DNA of 64,000 nucleotides from contig JAUKPH010000017.1 in the NCBI GenBank assembly GCA_030549335.1, positions 3,403,001 to 3,467,000 on the forward strand, in the 5' to 3' direction. How positions within the stretch are numbered: the first letter of the stretch is position 1; each line of letters starts with the position of its first letter. Source of the DNA: Pontederia crassipes. Taxonomy: Eukaryota > Streptophyta > Magnoliopsida > Commelinales > Pontederiaceae. Shown here piece after piece: positions 12,501 to 25,700 of this stretch. Under the pieces are notes generated by a model that saw nothing but the letters and a program-made list of their open reading frames with translations, made no database searches and was not told where the DNA came from. The position numbers were made by a program, and so were the translations under genes.

Positions 12501-14852
12501 ACATCGTGTCTGGTACTTCAGAGGTGAATTAATAGTCTTGAACACTGTCTATTAATGATGAATAATGTAAATATCAAAGTTCTGTATGATCTGAAAAGTT
12601 CTTATAAAGAATTTAGAAAAAGAAATTCCATTGCTTTATTTGTCTTAACTTCAGACTCCATGCCACGTGTTCTAATATTGATAAGCCCATTACAGGAATA
12701 AGTTGAAATAAGACAAATCCATGAGATGAATGCACATTATCCAAAGAATATGATACTAAGTTTTTAACCTTATTTAAGCATTTGCAGTCTCACACAGCCT
12801 TCCAAGCATCTTGAAGGTAAAGCATCAGTTGCCATGCTCTAAATATTGGAGTTCATGCAGATTCATAAACTTTAAACAAACAATTATTATAATAAAAATT
12901 AAAAAGACAAAAAGTAATGAAAAAAGTTAATCAATGACAAATTAACAAAGATCTTATTCATCATTGGGAATGATAAGCTGACAAAGAAAAAGGATGCATG
13001 AATTTTAGATTCGACCTGTCATAAGTAAATCCCTCAAACACTCAAGCATGACAGTCCAACTTTATTGTATTTTACAAATGTTATGTTCCACTGTTCAATT
13101 GACAGTATTCTTTTCTATTGTTAGAACTCATTGTCACTTGAATCCATACAAGTCAACATTTTCAAGTTCAACAATTAATTATTCAACAGACATTTAGTCC
13201 CCAGAACTTTCAGCACACTCGTTCATTTTGAAGACTAATATTGAATACAGTAATCAGAAACATTTGATTTGATCACCTGAGGATTTTGTAGATTAAAAAT
13301 CTGTAACTGACGATCAGCTGTACCAACAATCATCAAGGGGTATCTAACTGTTAAGGCGTAGCAACGTTCAGGAAGTTGCTGTGTATGAACAGGTTGAGCC
13401 TGCCTAGTATCCCAATACCTGAGGACATAGGACGATCATGAAAGAGGGTGAATGAAACAGAAAGCACATATGGAAGAGAACTGTATAATGCTTACACATT
13501 AGAAAATTGTTTGCACTTAGAAAGAACCTGGAAACAAGATACAACTGAAGATGACCAAAAGTATTCTGGTAATGTATTCTGGAGGCATCAGTACAAACAA
13601 GCTAACTACATCCTACTTGACAAAAGCATCCTAACATAATAGAGAAGCAATGATAAAATGCAAAAGAAGTTCACCATGAGTTGTAATATGTTTCCACTAG
13701 AAATAAACCTTAAACCCTTTTGTCTATACATAGGAGATCGGAAGCACTTATAATACCGTTAGCAGTAATTCTAAATTCTAATGCTTGTCATTTGTAACTG
13801 CAGGATTAATTATGCCAGAAGGAGAACCAACTTTTAGGTTCACTTGTTGTGAATTAACTTGGGGATGCTGAAACAACATAAATAGATAAGGCAAACGCCA
13901 TAAATGTTAACAAGATATTTCTCGCTAACATGCTTTTAGAAATTCAGGTTTCCATGTGCTATTAATCATTCAAATCACGAACTGTGAACAAACAAATGCT
14001 ACAACAGAAAAAGGTATTCAGGAATATCAACTTTATACCTCAGTGTCTTGTACCAGCTCCCTGTAACCAGAAGATTCATCTCTTGTATCCAAGCCATTTC
14101 TTTAACAGGGGCATCATGTGCTGCCACAGTCGCAGGCTGTCCGCCGGACATTAAAGGCCACATTTTCACTATCTTATCACAGCCTCCTGAGAAGATTGTT
14201 GTTCCATCATCTTTCCACGCCGAACACAGAACCTAGCACAGGAAACTTAACTCATGTTGAGGAACACCCCACAGATTTACAGCAACAAAAAGTAATCAAT
14301 AATAAAGAAACAAAGATGTGCTGAGCATACAGGCTGGTCATGTGAAATTGAGGACTTGGGCTGACTGCTACTACCTAAAATCTCCCAGCAGCGCACCTAC
14401 GAGCCAAGATAAAAAAAAAAAAGCAAAAACAATCAAATTTAAGCCCGGCATCTATGGAATACGCTTACTAAAGAATCATCACAAATAGATACAAAATCTG
14501 TAGGAACCTGGTAAGTTCACTGACACAGCATATCTGGTTATCCCAAGAAGTCGCGACCAACAAATTCCCCTTGGGACTGAAAGTAAGGCTAGAGATCGAA
14601 TCTGTAGGTGCAGGTTGCACCTGCCTTGCAACTAAAACAATCACCAAAACTCACGCAAATAGATAAAAAAAAATTGAAATGCTTCTACTGCTCGGCACAA
14701 ATAAGCTCGGCAAACGCTAAGAATCACAAGCAAACTTCTAGAACAATACAGAGATATTAACTTTCGATGCTTGCAAGGAAACATACCTCGTAAAATTTGT
14801 TGGGATTGATATTTCCAGCAGCCCCGGCGTTAAGGCCACCAAGGCCGGCCAT
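6577..14852 (-). CDS. RAE1: mRNA export factor RAE1 (WD40 nucleoporin-associated protein)
   Basis: Eleven coding exons on the minus strand: 14787-14852, 14534-14620, 14331-14396, 14039-14232, 13277-13418, 12468-12548, 11388-11516, 9520-9597, 7198-7269, 6889-6969 and 6577-6627. Together they encode 348 aa, about the length of plant RAE1. Recognisable stretches are SWDNQ-VRCWEI, VLCSAWKDDGTT, FSGGCDK, SPLKYQTRC, GSIEGRVGVHH, NFTFKCHR, VGSDGAFNFWDK and YDWSKGAENHNP, ending in a basic KGKPRLGTTNRK tail. RAE1/Gle2 folds as a WD40 propeller, binds the NUP98 GLEBS motif at the nuclear pore, and serves mRNA export and spindle assembly. The start is MAGLGGLNAG. All splice sites are GT/AG except the donor of intron 2, which reads CAG|ATATGC. 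Intron 8 holds a Mutator-like element; introns 3-7 are long and AT-rich. Confidence 0.93.
8112..8137. repeat. Homopolymer tract G(26)
   Basis: Twenty-six consecutive G residues inside the Mutator-like element, within RAE1 intron 8. Length is probably variable between individuals or sequencing reads. Confidence 0.9.
8138..8205 (-). repeat. tRNA-like (SINE-like) relic
   Basis: On the minus strand a segment reads GCTGTAATGGTTTGGTGCTC, resembling a polymerase III A box, followed about 35 bases on by GGGTTCAAATCCTAG, a good B box. This is the layout of a tRNA-derived SINE head, but no cloverleaf or defined tail could be drawn, so the call is weak. Confidence 0.3.
9293..9376. repeat. Short tandem duplication in RAE1 intron 8
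   Basis: TCTGACAAATTAAAACAAG followed by a related tail occurs twice about 50 bases apart, with a few substitutions. Confidence 0.6.
10499..10754. repeat. Diverged tandem duplication in RAE1 intron 7
   Basis: Two units of about 120-130 bases (10499-10625 and 10637-10754) share TCTAGACGAGACTAAT-like starts and AGATTCATCAAGA-TTTTT ends with many substitutions. An old local duplication with no coding content. Confidence 0.65.
11139..11230. repeat. 46-bp tandem duplication in RAE1 intron 7
   Basis: Two near-identical 46-base units starting GAGAATATAA at 11139 and 11185, differing at about two positions. Confidence 0.85.
11506..11837. repeat. 166-bp tandem duplication across the RAE1 exon 7 acceptor
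   Basis: Units 11506-11671 and 11672-11837 are nearly identical. On the RAE1 strand the unit contains the end of intron 6, the AG acceptor and the first codons of exon 7 (V-G-S-I), so the gene has two equivalent acceptors. Using the first one met by the transcript would retain 166 extra bases, which is not a multiple of three. Confidence 0.9.
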
Positions 14853-15170
14853 TTCTTCAACTCAATCAAATTCCAGAAAATTTAAGCTAAAAAGAAAATA
14901 ACAGGTACAAGAAGTTAACACATTAGTCATACTCCCATCAAACTTAAGATCCGAGAGCTACCAAAACCCTGAGCATTCGACAAAAAAACCCCTAGAACAA
15001 GCCCAGATACACGCGGAAAATCATGCAATCAAAAGAAGAACCGATCAAAGCATAGAGAAGCTGGAGAGCAGTACAGAGGTATTTTGCCTACGTTGACGGC
15101 AAGACGTAGGCGACGGTCGACGAAGGGAGCAGTGAGGCGTCGCCGGGATGTGGCGATGACCGTGTAAAAA
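14853..15170 (-). promoter_or_regulatory. RAE1 5' leader and promoter region
   Basis: A GC-rich leader (about 15080-15165) lies upstream of the start codon. A GGTAGCTC donor near 14960 and a TTTCTTTTTAG acceptor near 14886 suggest a leader intron. No TATA box was clear. Confidence 0.4.
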
Positions 15171-15589
15171 ATGGGTAACTACAGAAAAAAATCAATTAAA
15201 AGGATGAAAATGTGATAATAATTGTTTTGCACAAAAAAATAATTGGTAATTTCAATTTAAATTATTGTAAAATTTTACTATTAAAACATAAAAATGCTTT
15301 GATCACAAGTAATAATATAGATAAGTAAAAGAACAGTTGTATGGATAAACCATCAAGAAATTGAAAAATTATAGGGTTGAGGAGTCATTAATGTTTTTTT
15401 TTAATTTTATAAACTATGCGAGTTTTGGGAGGCGTCTAAAAAATTTTTTATTAGTATTAGTGATAATTTAATTACAAACTTATATAATTAAAATTATTGA
15501 TAAATAAGCTATAATTAAATATGTGGGTAGGAGGATTTAAAATAAAATATTCTTTTCCGGTGAAGGTTTAAGAATAGAGATGGAATTTG
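15171..15589. other. AT-rich intergenic DNA
   Basis: No gene or clear element seen between the RAE1 promoter and the hAT-like element. Confidence 0.4.
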
Positions 15590-16912
15590 GGATGGTCAGC
15601 GCATGAAAAACGGACTGTGTTCATATCATTACATGTCGGGTCATCCCATTTGTGTGGGCACGACATGGTCCGGACACGATGAACACAGGCCCGGCATGAG
15701 ACGGCTCCTTTTGGCACGAGTTTTTTCTCTCAACTAATACGATCTATGCTGTAATCACAGGGGCTACGTTGTTTGTAATTTGATAACACGAACACGGGCG
15801 GGGACACTCTTCACGGACACTGTGAAAGAGGACAACACGGGTCGTGTTAAAAGGAGCACGAGTCATGTTTAAACTCTATAAAAGCCCGTTGAACACTCTC
15901 TTTTCTTCACGCTTCGACCGCCCCCCTCACCTCTCTGTGAGTATCTCTCCTCTCATACTCTCATTCTCTCTCAATTTCCTCTAAGTCCTCTTCTTTCAAT
16001 GAGCAACTGAGATAGTATTCTTCCAATCGTCGTTGCATAGTCATATACCCATTTGGAGTAAAAAAGCTACATCTTTGGCATTTAAAATGAGTCTACATTG
16101 TGAAATACATGTTGCATTTTCACTCAAAATGAATTTAAACAGCGGCTACTGCGAGAATGTTATCTCGGTTCCAAGAACTAAAAGTTTTTGACAAATGTCG
16201 ATGGGTGTTTGAAAAGGGAACCTTTGATTCTAACTTTAGTACTAATTAATTATAACTTAGTATATAAGTTATAATTAAGTTATAAGATAATTAAGTACTA
16301 ATTTACTTAGTTATGTATAACTTAGTATATAGTATATTAGTGCTTAACTATCTATACTAATCTACTACTAATATTATAGCCTTATACTAATATGATATTC
16401 TACTACTATGAATTATACAATAAATCATTATACGATATATATTTATTAAATACTTTCCAATTAATTTAATGTATAAGCCTACAAGGTTATAATTTATAAC
16501 TTAGTTATTCATTTTACAAATTTATTTACTTAATAATGAATTTATGACTTAACATATTTAAACTTTAACTATATAATTATTATACAATAACATAATAATA
16601 ATTAAAGTAGTCATTACTAACTAAGTCATATATTATAGAATAATTAATAATACAAATTATACTCTATGCTAACTTAATAAGTAAATTAACAATTGGAAAA
16701 GTTGAAATTGAAGGGGAAAAAATAGGTCGTCCGCCCCGGCTCGGTTAGCTCAGACGCGGACCATGTCGGGATGAAAAATTTTTTCTTTGACACGACACGG
16801 CCCGCGACACGAGTTGACCGATACGGGCACGACATGACACGACCCACGACATAGTTAAACACGAATTAATCGGCATGGACAGGACACGATATGTTTGGCC
16901 ATCTCGGACTCA
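15590..16912 (+). mobile_element. hAT-like non-autonomous element
   Basis: Both ends are rich in short motifs such as GACACGA, CGGCCCG and CACGGGC, in opposite orientation (15598-15860 and 16725-16900). The outer ends GGATGGTC and GGCCATCTC are inverted. Dense subterminal CGTG/CGGGCC motifs with a TATA box just inside (TATAAAA at 15877-15883) are typical of plant hAT elements. The middle is AT-rich and holds no transposase frame. A clean 8-bp target duplication was not found, so the ends are approximate. Confidence 0.55.
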
Positions 16913-18360
16913 CTTGCTCTTTTTATTTACTTTTTCTCTTGGAGTTTGGAAAAATGATATTACTGATACTATGGATAGGGCATCCCCATTCAGAAGAAAT
17001 ATTTGGAAATGCCTGTTTAGTTGAGAAATAAGATTAAGATTAAAAATATTATTCTCCATTTTTTTACCAAACAATTTTAATTTTGTATCGTGTGCCCTCA
17101 CATTATTTATCACAAGAATGAGAGAAAAGGCAAGAGCAGGCTCTCGGGAGCGAGTCATGGAGTAGGCGGTGCAACTGTAGTCGACTTATTATTGATTTGC
17201 TATTTTTTAAAATGTTTTTTTATTTATATAAATGATTTATTAGTTTATTAAATGTTGATTATTAATATTAATGTTAATCATCAAATTATTTTCAATTACA
17301 TATGTTGTATGCTTATGAGTCTGATTAAATGTTTGATGTATTGATGCACACCAAAATAATGTTTTACATGTGTAAATAGACTAAACTCAAAGATTGAAAG
17401 GCATTAATTATTATTATATTATAAACACATAAGAATACATTTCTATAGTGTATTAAAGTAAAATTCTTACACATTACGTATATTTTTCAAAAATAACATG
17501 TTTACACTCTCATCGTCTGTGATCATAAGATATCCTTTGGGACATGAAACATAGTGTCTTGGAGGCCTAGTTAACTCAAGTGATGACAGTCATTTGGTTC
17601 TTCAATTAAGTTAATATAATTTCAAGTAAATTTAAAAACTTTAAAATATATTATGATAAATAAAGAAACAAAAAGGTGTTGAATGAAAAGTTATGTCAAA
17701 CTATTATAAAAAATTTTAGGAAAAGAAAATAACAAACAAAGAACAATGCAAGTTTTATGTAAAAATATAATGATGAAATTTTTATATCTTCATGTGTGGT
17801 GATTGAACTATTGTTCATGTTTTTATTTATGTTAATGTAAATATGACATGTAGAATATCGTACTAGAGTTCATATCATTATAATGCATTATGTTTATCTA
17901 ATTATGCATATGGGTGTGTTATGCAAATATCATAGGATATTGCATGAATGGTTATTTACACTTCATAGGAGAGATCTTGTATACTGAATATGTGAATGTA
18001 ACCAAGACTAGAGATAAATATGAAACCACAATTGTATTAATGTTAAGGCAGCATGATGAACCAAAAAATTCCACGTACAGTTTTGGAGTAAAATTTTGAA
18101 GTATCACCCCCGACCCATTAGAATATTATTTGTTTTGAGTTCTTAGTTCGTACAAAAATTTAAAATGTATATTGATAGCTGAAAAAGTAACTACATATAT
18201 GTGCACTATCACCTTTATATTTTGTCTACTTGGAAGTATGTCCTTAATCCTCCGTCTAAGTCCTTCCTTCTCTTCACATTTGTAGTTACACAAACTGATT
18301 GGCCAGGTCCTGCCTAATTTTAGTGAAAAGTACCAATTCATCCTTTTTGAGTAGTTTGAT
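16913..18360. other. AT-rich intergenic DNA
   Basis: No supported gene. Short open frames (for example 16910-17158 minus and 17914-18099 plus) have no recognisable domain or splice context. Confidence 0.4.
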
Positions 18361-18956
18361 CACTTTGGAATTGTAGTATCATGACCTCTTTGAAATGCCA
18401 GAGTAGGGGTGAAAATGATAAGATCAGGTGGTTTTTTTTCATTTTAAAATATTATTTTGTATTTTTTTTTTGTTATTTTCGTTTTAAAATATAGTATCAT
18501 AATCTATAAATTTTTAATCCATTTTATATTTGTAAAAGATATTGATAATATTAAGGGACATTTTACTTTATAAATTGGTATCAAATTATCAATCACATAT
18601 TATAATTTTGGAATTGTAGTATCATGGCCTCTTTGAAATGCCGGAGTAGGGGTGAAAATGATAAGATCAGGTGGTTTTTTTCATTTTAAAATATTATTTT
18701 GTATTTTTAATCCACTTTGGAATTGTAGTATCATGACCTCTTTGAAATGCCAGAGTAGGGGTGAAAATGATAAGATCAGGTGGTTTTTTCATTTTAAAAT
18801 ATTATTTTGTATTTTTTTTGTTATTTTCGTTTTAAAATATAGTATCATAATCTATAAATTTTTAATCCATTTTATATTTGTAAAAGATATTGATAATATT
18901 AAGGGACATTTTACTTTATAAATTGGTATCAAATTATCAATCACATATTATATATT
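18361..18956. repeat. Tandem repeat, about 240 bp, 2.5 copies
   Basis: A unit starting TTTGGAATTGTAGTATCATG and ending in ATCAATCACATATTATA occurs in full at about 18364-18604 and 18716-18955. A shortened copy of about 110 bases lies between them. The full units differ mainly in T-run lengths. An open frame across 18652-18921 is a by-product of the repeat. Confidence 0.88.
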
Positions 18957-20680
18957 TTAACACTACTGTTTATGCTCATTGAGTAATTTTAGAATCACAT
19001 ATATAATCAGATAAATAGTATGCTCATTGAGTAATTTTTATATGCACTATAAGTATTTTTTTTAGCAGATTCCTCTAGTGACTTTTTAAAATTTTAAAAT
19101 CTGTCTATTTTTTTCAGATAGTTTATATTTTTTCCTTACACTTGACTATTAGTCTTGGACTAGGACGAGTGAAACCGTAGTTATTTTAATTTTTTTTATA
19201 AGTAATTGAATCAACAAACTAACTTTTGATATTAGATAGAATTATATGTAATGAGAAATTTTGAAAAGACAATTTAATAATTTGATTCTATTTTTTTTCA
19301 TTTTGTCTCATTTTTTTATCACTTATCACATCATTTGTAAGAATCGAACAAGGGTTTTTATTCCCATTGCTTTTTTTTTAAAGGAAAGCTAAGCATTGCA
19401 TTAAGGAGAATGACACAGTATTCATATACAAAATATCGAAAACCCCGAGAGGTGAGGTATCTTCTCAAAATGATCTGATGCCGATCATCTATCAAAAGAT
19501 ACTAACATGTGGGCTTCACTATTGGCATTACTATTAAGGTGAACCTTTGTAGACATTGTTTTTTAGGATTGTCTGGTGCTAGTTTTTCACTTGAAGTGTA
19601 TGCTGCCATTTTTTTTTCATTTGGGATGCGTGATGTCATTTTTTGCTCGGCATGTTTAAATGTCGTTGCATATTAAATAATACCATGCATCATGGATGTA
19701 CTCTTGGGTCTTATCGTAATAGATGGTCATTCTTTTTTTTACAAAAATAAAAAAAAAAATCATGAATGATGCTTGCAAAGTTTTTTTGCTCTCCTACAAA
19801 ATTGTAACCTACGCTGTGGCTTTCTAAATAAGCCATTGCACTTCATGCCATTTTAAGTTATTATAATATCAATTACCAAATAAATATTTATTTTTTATTA
19901 TAAGAAATATGTGAATCACTTTTATATAATTATTTAGAGGTCTATTTAATGCTGTAATATACGACGACTATAACCTAACGAAAAATATAGTGAAATTTTT
20001 CCTTCGCGTGCCTCCTCTAATTTTTCTGCTATTCTCTTTATGATCTTCTATTTTTGTTCTCGAATTTTTCCCTTCAATCGTGATTTCAATGCTTCTCGCT
20101 TATCCGAATACCTGTTTCTATGGTCTTAATACAACAGACAACTAATTAAGTCCTAACAATTAACCACCCATAACTTTTGTATATATGTTTTTTAGCTAAA
20201 ATGTAAAATAAAATCAAGTCCGCGAGGCAATCATTTGATTTTATACTTAAACTTTAATTTATTATTGAACTTTTGTTTTCATGTTTTTTTTAAGTTATAG
20301 TTCAAATTTCTTAAAATAATAATTCAAATTGATTGAGTTTTAATCAAATCCAGATTTCGGATTAGAGTGAATTTATTGTTTATTCTTCTCATGTAAAACT
20401 CATTTAAAAAAAAAACTAGAACAAAAGTTTCCTAGTAATAGTATGCCTTAATATCACTTTTAATTATACAATAATATTAATCAATTTTGTATTTAAAGGC
20501 AACTTACTATAGTAAGGACGACGAAAAGGAGGGTCAGCTCAAATTATACATTTATGTATGAGTAATAATCATCAATCTAAAATAATATATATATATATAT
20601 ATATATATTGCAGAAAACTTAGCACGAGTAAAATACGACTATATATAGAATAGAATGAAGAACTTATGGATGATAGTTTC
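18957..20680. other. AT-rich intergenic DNA
   Basis: No supported gene. It contains repeated TGCTCATTGAGTAATTTT (about 18973 and 19021) and a dinucleotide TA tract at about 20587-20608. Confidence 0.45.
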
Positions 20681-20859
20681 ATTTAAGATTTAATGGGCGT
20701 CCTCCCTAGTTAAATAGAGAGGACACTCCTTATCTACATTACCATTTTGATCTGGTAGATTGAATAGGCGCGGTTAAAAAAATTTGGATGAAATAAACTG
20801 GTTCAGAACATTCGGTTCAACAAATTTTCTCTCTTTGTTGCCGCCTATCGCCCCTATCA

Positions 20860-21213
20860 TTGAGTTCAGTTTCGACAGCAGCTATGGGTTCAACTGCGTC
20901 ATCTCCATCCGCGACGGCGTCACCACGACACACAGTCAAGACGAGGGATGAGGGGTCAAGGTGGGGATGGAGGCTGTCGGAGGTTCTTGGCGTGATGGTG
21001 GTGGTCAGAGTCGGCCATGGCGTCGGAGTCGCAACCGCAGGTGGGGACGATGGATGTTCCCCACCATTGCTCCCTTGGAGACGACAATGTCACGCGGCAA
21101 CGACGACATATGTGAACGAACTCATCGCCGATGTGAATCCTCTACGCTACCAACCTCCACCTTTTGTGCCGCCGATCTCCCTCTTCTCTGCTAACCTCCT
21201 TCCACTCCGGTGA
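20860..21213 (+). other. GC-rich open frame of unknown worth
   Basis: A 117-codon frame, Ser/Thr/Ala-rich at the start and Gly/Val-rich in the middle, with no domain I recognise. It lies inside the inverted-repeat element, next to a second GC-rich block (21277-21525) in which GGTGGATCGACAAGATC is repeated. It could be a captured host fragment carried by the element or just sequence poor in stops. Confidence 0.2.
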
Positions 21214-21519
21214 CCTCCCTCCTCTTGACTTTCGACCTCATCTTCACTTGGTGCCTCGCTCTACGCCACAGTCAACTTACCTTGGCGAGATCTTCTGATG
21301 ATCGATGGTGGCATAGGTGGATCGACAAGATCGGCGAGATGTGTGGAGTGCGATGGTAGACATGAAGGTAATTTTGCCAAGATCGGTTGAGGTGGATCGA
21401 CAAGATCTACCAAAGATTGCGAAGGAGGAGCGACGACGTAGAGCTAGGAGGTCGGCGATTAGCAAGAAGGTCGGCGGTAGGCGGTCTAGGACACGATAGA
21501 AGGAGAGAGGAACCAAGGG

Positions 21520-22750
21520 TGTCACGATCCTGATTTAAACGGTGATTTAAATTAGAGTTCGCAACTAATTACAGACAATCAAATATTATTTTTTTTGAAA
21601 AAAATTGTGCATAACTCCTCTAGATAATACAAGAAAATGATAACACATATAAACAAATCACGCAATTTATATTGGTCATTCAGAGCATGTAACAACCTTA
21701 GGATTTACACCACCACCTAGTTATAAAAGATCCACATTTTACAAGATACAAAATTACTTTTTATACATAGCACATATCAAACTCTCTCCATATCCGGAAT
21801 ATGAGAGCTGCAAGTCTTCTATCTAACACGCGCGGTGGGGCACATGACTTCTCAATACCTTAGCAGCAAAAAGGATCCACACCCTGCTAAGGTTGTCTCT
21901 CACGCTCCCAAAAGTTCTACTGATCTATAAGGGCTAGCAAAATATTTTCCTTTCCTTGTTCACTACTTTATTATTCTACTCCAAAATCTAAAACCCTAGT
22001 TGCCCCTTCTTTTTTTTTCTAATTTCCTTCAACCATGTAGCATCTTTTCTTCTACCTTTGCAATTCAGCCAAGGGTGGTGAATAGGGCAGAAGAAGGTAG
22101 TAAAATGTGAAAGAATAAGTGTTAAAAGGAAAGAGGAACCGACTTCAGCTAGTGGAAACTATTTTTCCAAAAATACCCTTGTAATATGACTTATTCACAT
22201 GTAATGCCATTTAAGTAAATGGCTTTTGCATTTTTCATTTATTTATTCAATTAATTTTGCATTTTTCATTAATTTATTTATTTATTCATTTACTTTTGCA
22301 TTTTTCATTTATTTATTTATTCATTCATTTACTTAAGACATTATATGTAAATAAGAAACTACCCCCATTTGGATTCAAATAAAATATTTAGAAAAATAAA
22401 TAACCAATGAACCGAAATCTAATTTTTTGTCCGAAGAACAAAAATTGCGATTTCACCGATTTTTCGATTTTGTGTCTACATTTTACCTAACTCATACACC
22501 TCCTAAAAATTCTTAAAAATCACTTTAGAATCCTTTCATATATAGGAACAATTACCGGGACTTTAATTTTCTAAATTTTCACTTTTTCGAAAATCACATT
22601 TCCATGCCTTAAGTAAATTTTCATCGCTTCCGCACTTTAGTTGATATTGAAGTGTAAGTCTTAACATCACATTCATAGATATTATCAATAAGATAATATA
22701 ATATCACATCCATATAACTAATCATGCATGATTAACTTAGAGATATTATA
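21520..22750 (-). repeat. 3' LTR of the Tekay/Del-like element
   Basis: Shares about 65 bases at one end and about 800 bases at the other (from GCTAGCAAAATATT on) with the LTR at 27452-29052. The roughly 350 bases between (about 21587-21935) do not match that LTR. T-rich ATTTATTTATTCATTT repeats lie at 22230-22330. Confidence 0.8.
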
Positions 22751-25700
22751 TTCTACCCCCCTTAAAAAAATTCGTCCTCAAAATTTAACGTACCTTAATG
22801 ACCAAACAAATATGGATATCGCTCACGCATATCTTGCTCAGTCTCCCATGTGGCTTCCTCAACATTATGATGTTGCCACAATACCTTCACCAAAGGGATC
22901 CTTTTAGACCGGAGCACTTGTTCCTTTCGATCCAAAATATGTATCGATTGTTCGATGTAGAACATGTCTTCCTCCTAATCAATGAGCTCATATTCGATTA
23001 CATGTGATGGATCTGGCTCATACTTTCGTAACATAGATACATGAAATACATCATGCACGTTTTCCATATGAGAGGGTAAGGCCAAACGATAAGCAACCGA
23101 TCCAACTCGCTCGAGTATTTCAAATGGTCCTATGTATCGCGGACTTAGCTTTCCTTTCTTTCCGAACCTTGTGACATTTTTTTATGGCGATACCTTTAAG
23201 AAAACATAATCTCCTTGCTGAAACTCAAGAGGTCTTCGATGATTATCAGCATAACTCTTCTGTCTATTCTGTGTCACTTTAAGCTTTTCTTGAACAACTT
23301 TGATCTTCTCGGTAGTGGTTTGAACTAATATTGAACCTATTAATTGTTTCTCGTCAATTTCTTCCCAACAAATAGGAGACCTGCAACTTCTTCCATATAA
23401 TGCCTCATATGGTGCCATTTTGATGCTACTATGATAGCTATTATTATAAGCGAATTATGCAAGAGCTATATGATCATCACAATTCCCCCCAAAGTCCAAA
23501 ACACATGCACGAAGCATATCTTCTAGGGTCTGAATAGTCCTTTCCGATTGTCCATCCGTCTGAGAATGAAAAGCAGAACTAAACTGTAGCTTTGTGTCCA
23601 AAACTACTTGTAATGCCGTCCAAAAATGTGATGTGAAACGAGGATCTCGATCAGAAGTAATACTAGTTGGAACTCCATGTAGTCGAATAATCTCTCGAAT
23701 ATAAATTTGTGCCAACTTGTTCAAGGAAAAGTCCATCCGAATAGGTATAAAGTGAGCCGATTTTGTTAATCGATCCACTATCACCCATATTACGTTGTGC
23801 CCTTTACTAGTCCTTGGTAGTCCTTGAATAAAATCCATGTTTACGTCTTTCCATTTCCACTGAAAAATAGGAAGTGACTGTAATATACCTCCAGGTTTCT
23901 TATGCTCTGCTTTAATTTGTTGGCATGTCAAATATTTTGATACAAATTCAGCAATATTCTTCTTCATATCACTCCACCAACAATGCTTCTTCAAGTTCTG
24001 GTACATTTTAGTATTTCCTGGATGCACACTATAAGGTGTTTGATGTGCCTCTTCTAAAATCACTGTTCGTAACTCAGTATCGTTAGGAACGCAAATCCTG
24101 TTCCCACACCTCAGTATCCCATTTTCATGCATATGAAAGTCTGGATTTTGTTCCCATTTTCTTGTAGTTTGCAATGCTAACAACTTAGGATTCTTTTGCT
24201 GAGCTTCTTTGATCATTTGTATCAATGTGGGTTCCACTTTCATCATAGCTAGAATTTCATTAGGAGTCTTCTCTATAAATTTGAAACCTGAATCCCTTAA
24301 TTGTTCCAAAAGTTTCCACTCGCTAACCATCATATTAGCTAAAAAGGCTGACTTTCTACTCAATGCATCTGCTACTGTATTCACCTTGTCCGAATGATAT
24401 TGAATAGAGCAGTCATAGTCTTTTAACAAATCCATCCATCTTCTTTATCTCATATTTAATTTCTTTTGTGAAAATAAGTATTTCAAACTTTTGTGGTCGG
24501 TAAATATTTTAAACGTTGCTCCATACAAATAATGCATCCAAATTTTCAGTGCAAAGACTATGGCAGCAAGCTCCAAATCATGTGTAGGATAATTTTGCTC
24601 ATAATCTTTTAGTTGTCTTGATGCATACGCGACCACCCGACCATTTTACATTAGAACACAACCAAAACCCTTTCGAGACGCATCACTATATATAACAAAC
24701 TCATCGGTGCCAGATGGAATTTTTAAGATAGGAGCGCTTGTAAGTTTCTTCTTGAGTTCATGAAAACTTCTCTCACATTCGTCTGACCATATAAATTTTG
24801 TACTCTTACGTGTTAACTTTGTGAGAGGAGTGGCAATAAAAGAAAATTCTTGAACAAATCTTCTATAATACCCAGCTAACCCAAGAAACTTCTGACTTCA
24901 GTAACAGTAGTTGGCCTCTCCCAATTAATTACAGCCTCAATTTTAGATGGATCAACTGATATGCCTTCTTTAGATACAACATGGCCTAAGAACACCACCC
25001 TATCAAGCCAAAACTCACACTTGCTAAACTTGGCATATAACTTTTATTCCCTGAGCATTTGCAGAATAGTTTTCAAGTGTTTTTCATGTTCATCTTGACT
25101 CTTGGAATATATCAGAATATCATCAATGAAAACGATCACAAACTGATCCAAAAATGGCTTGAATACTCGATTCATCATATCCATGAAAGCAGTCGGTGCA
25201 TTAATCAACCCAAATGGCATGACCAAGAACTCATAATAACAATATCGTGTTCTAAATGCAGTTTTTGAAATATCAACTTCCTTAATTTTAAGTTGATGAT
25301 ATCCAGATCTGAGATCAATTTTGGAGAATACCGAGGCACCTTGTAGTTGATCAAACAAATCATCTATTCTTGGTAAAAGATATTTATTTTTCACCGTCAC
25401 CTGATTCAACTGTCTATAATCAATACACAACCTGAGAGATCCATCTTTTTTCTTAACAAATAACACCGGAGCTCCCCAAGGTAATACACTTGGCCGAATA
25501 AACCCCTTATATAAAAGTTCTTGAAATTATTCTTTCAATTCTTTTAGTTCGGCAGGGGCCATACGATAGAGAGCTTTAGAAATGGGAGTCGTTCCAGGAA
25601 GAAGATCGACAGAGAACTTTATCTCTCTATCAGGAGGCAAGCCTGGCAACTCTCTGAAAACACATCTAAAAACTCCTTAACAATAGGCACATCTTTCAAA

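Noticed and set aside
16910-17158. 82-codon minus frame next to the hAT-like element
   Set aside because: No transposase motif, low-complexity AT-rich composition.
18652-18921. 89-codon frame
   Set aside because: Product of the 240-bp tandem repeat; the protein is itself a repeat of the DNA unit.
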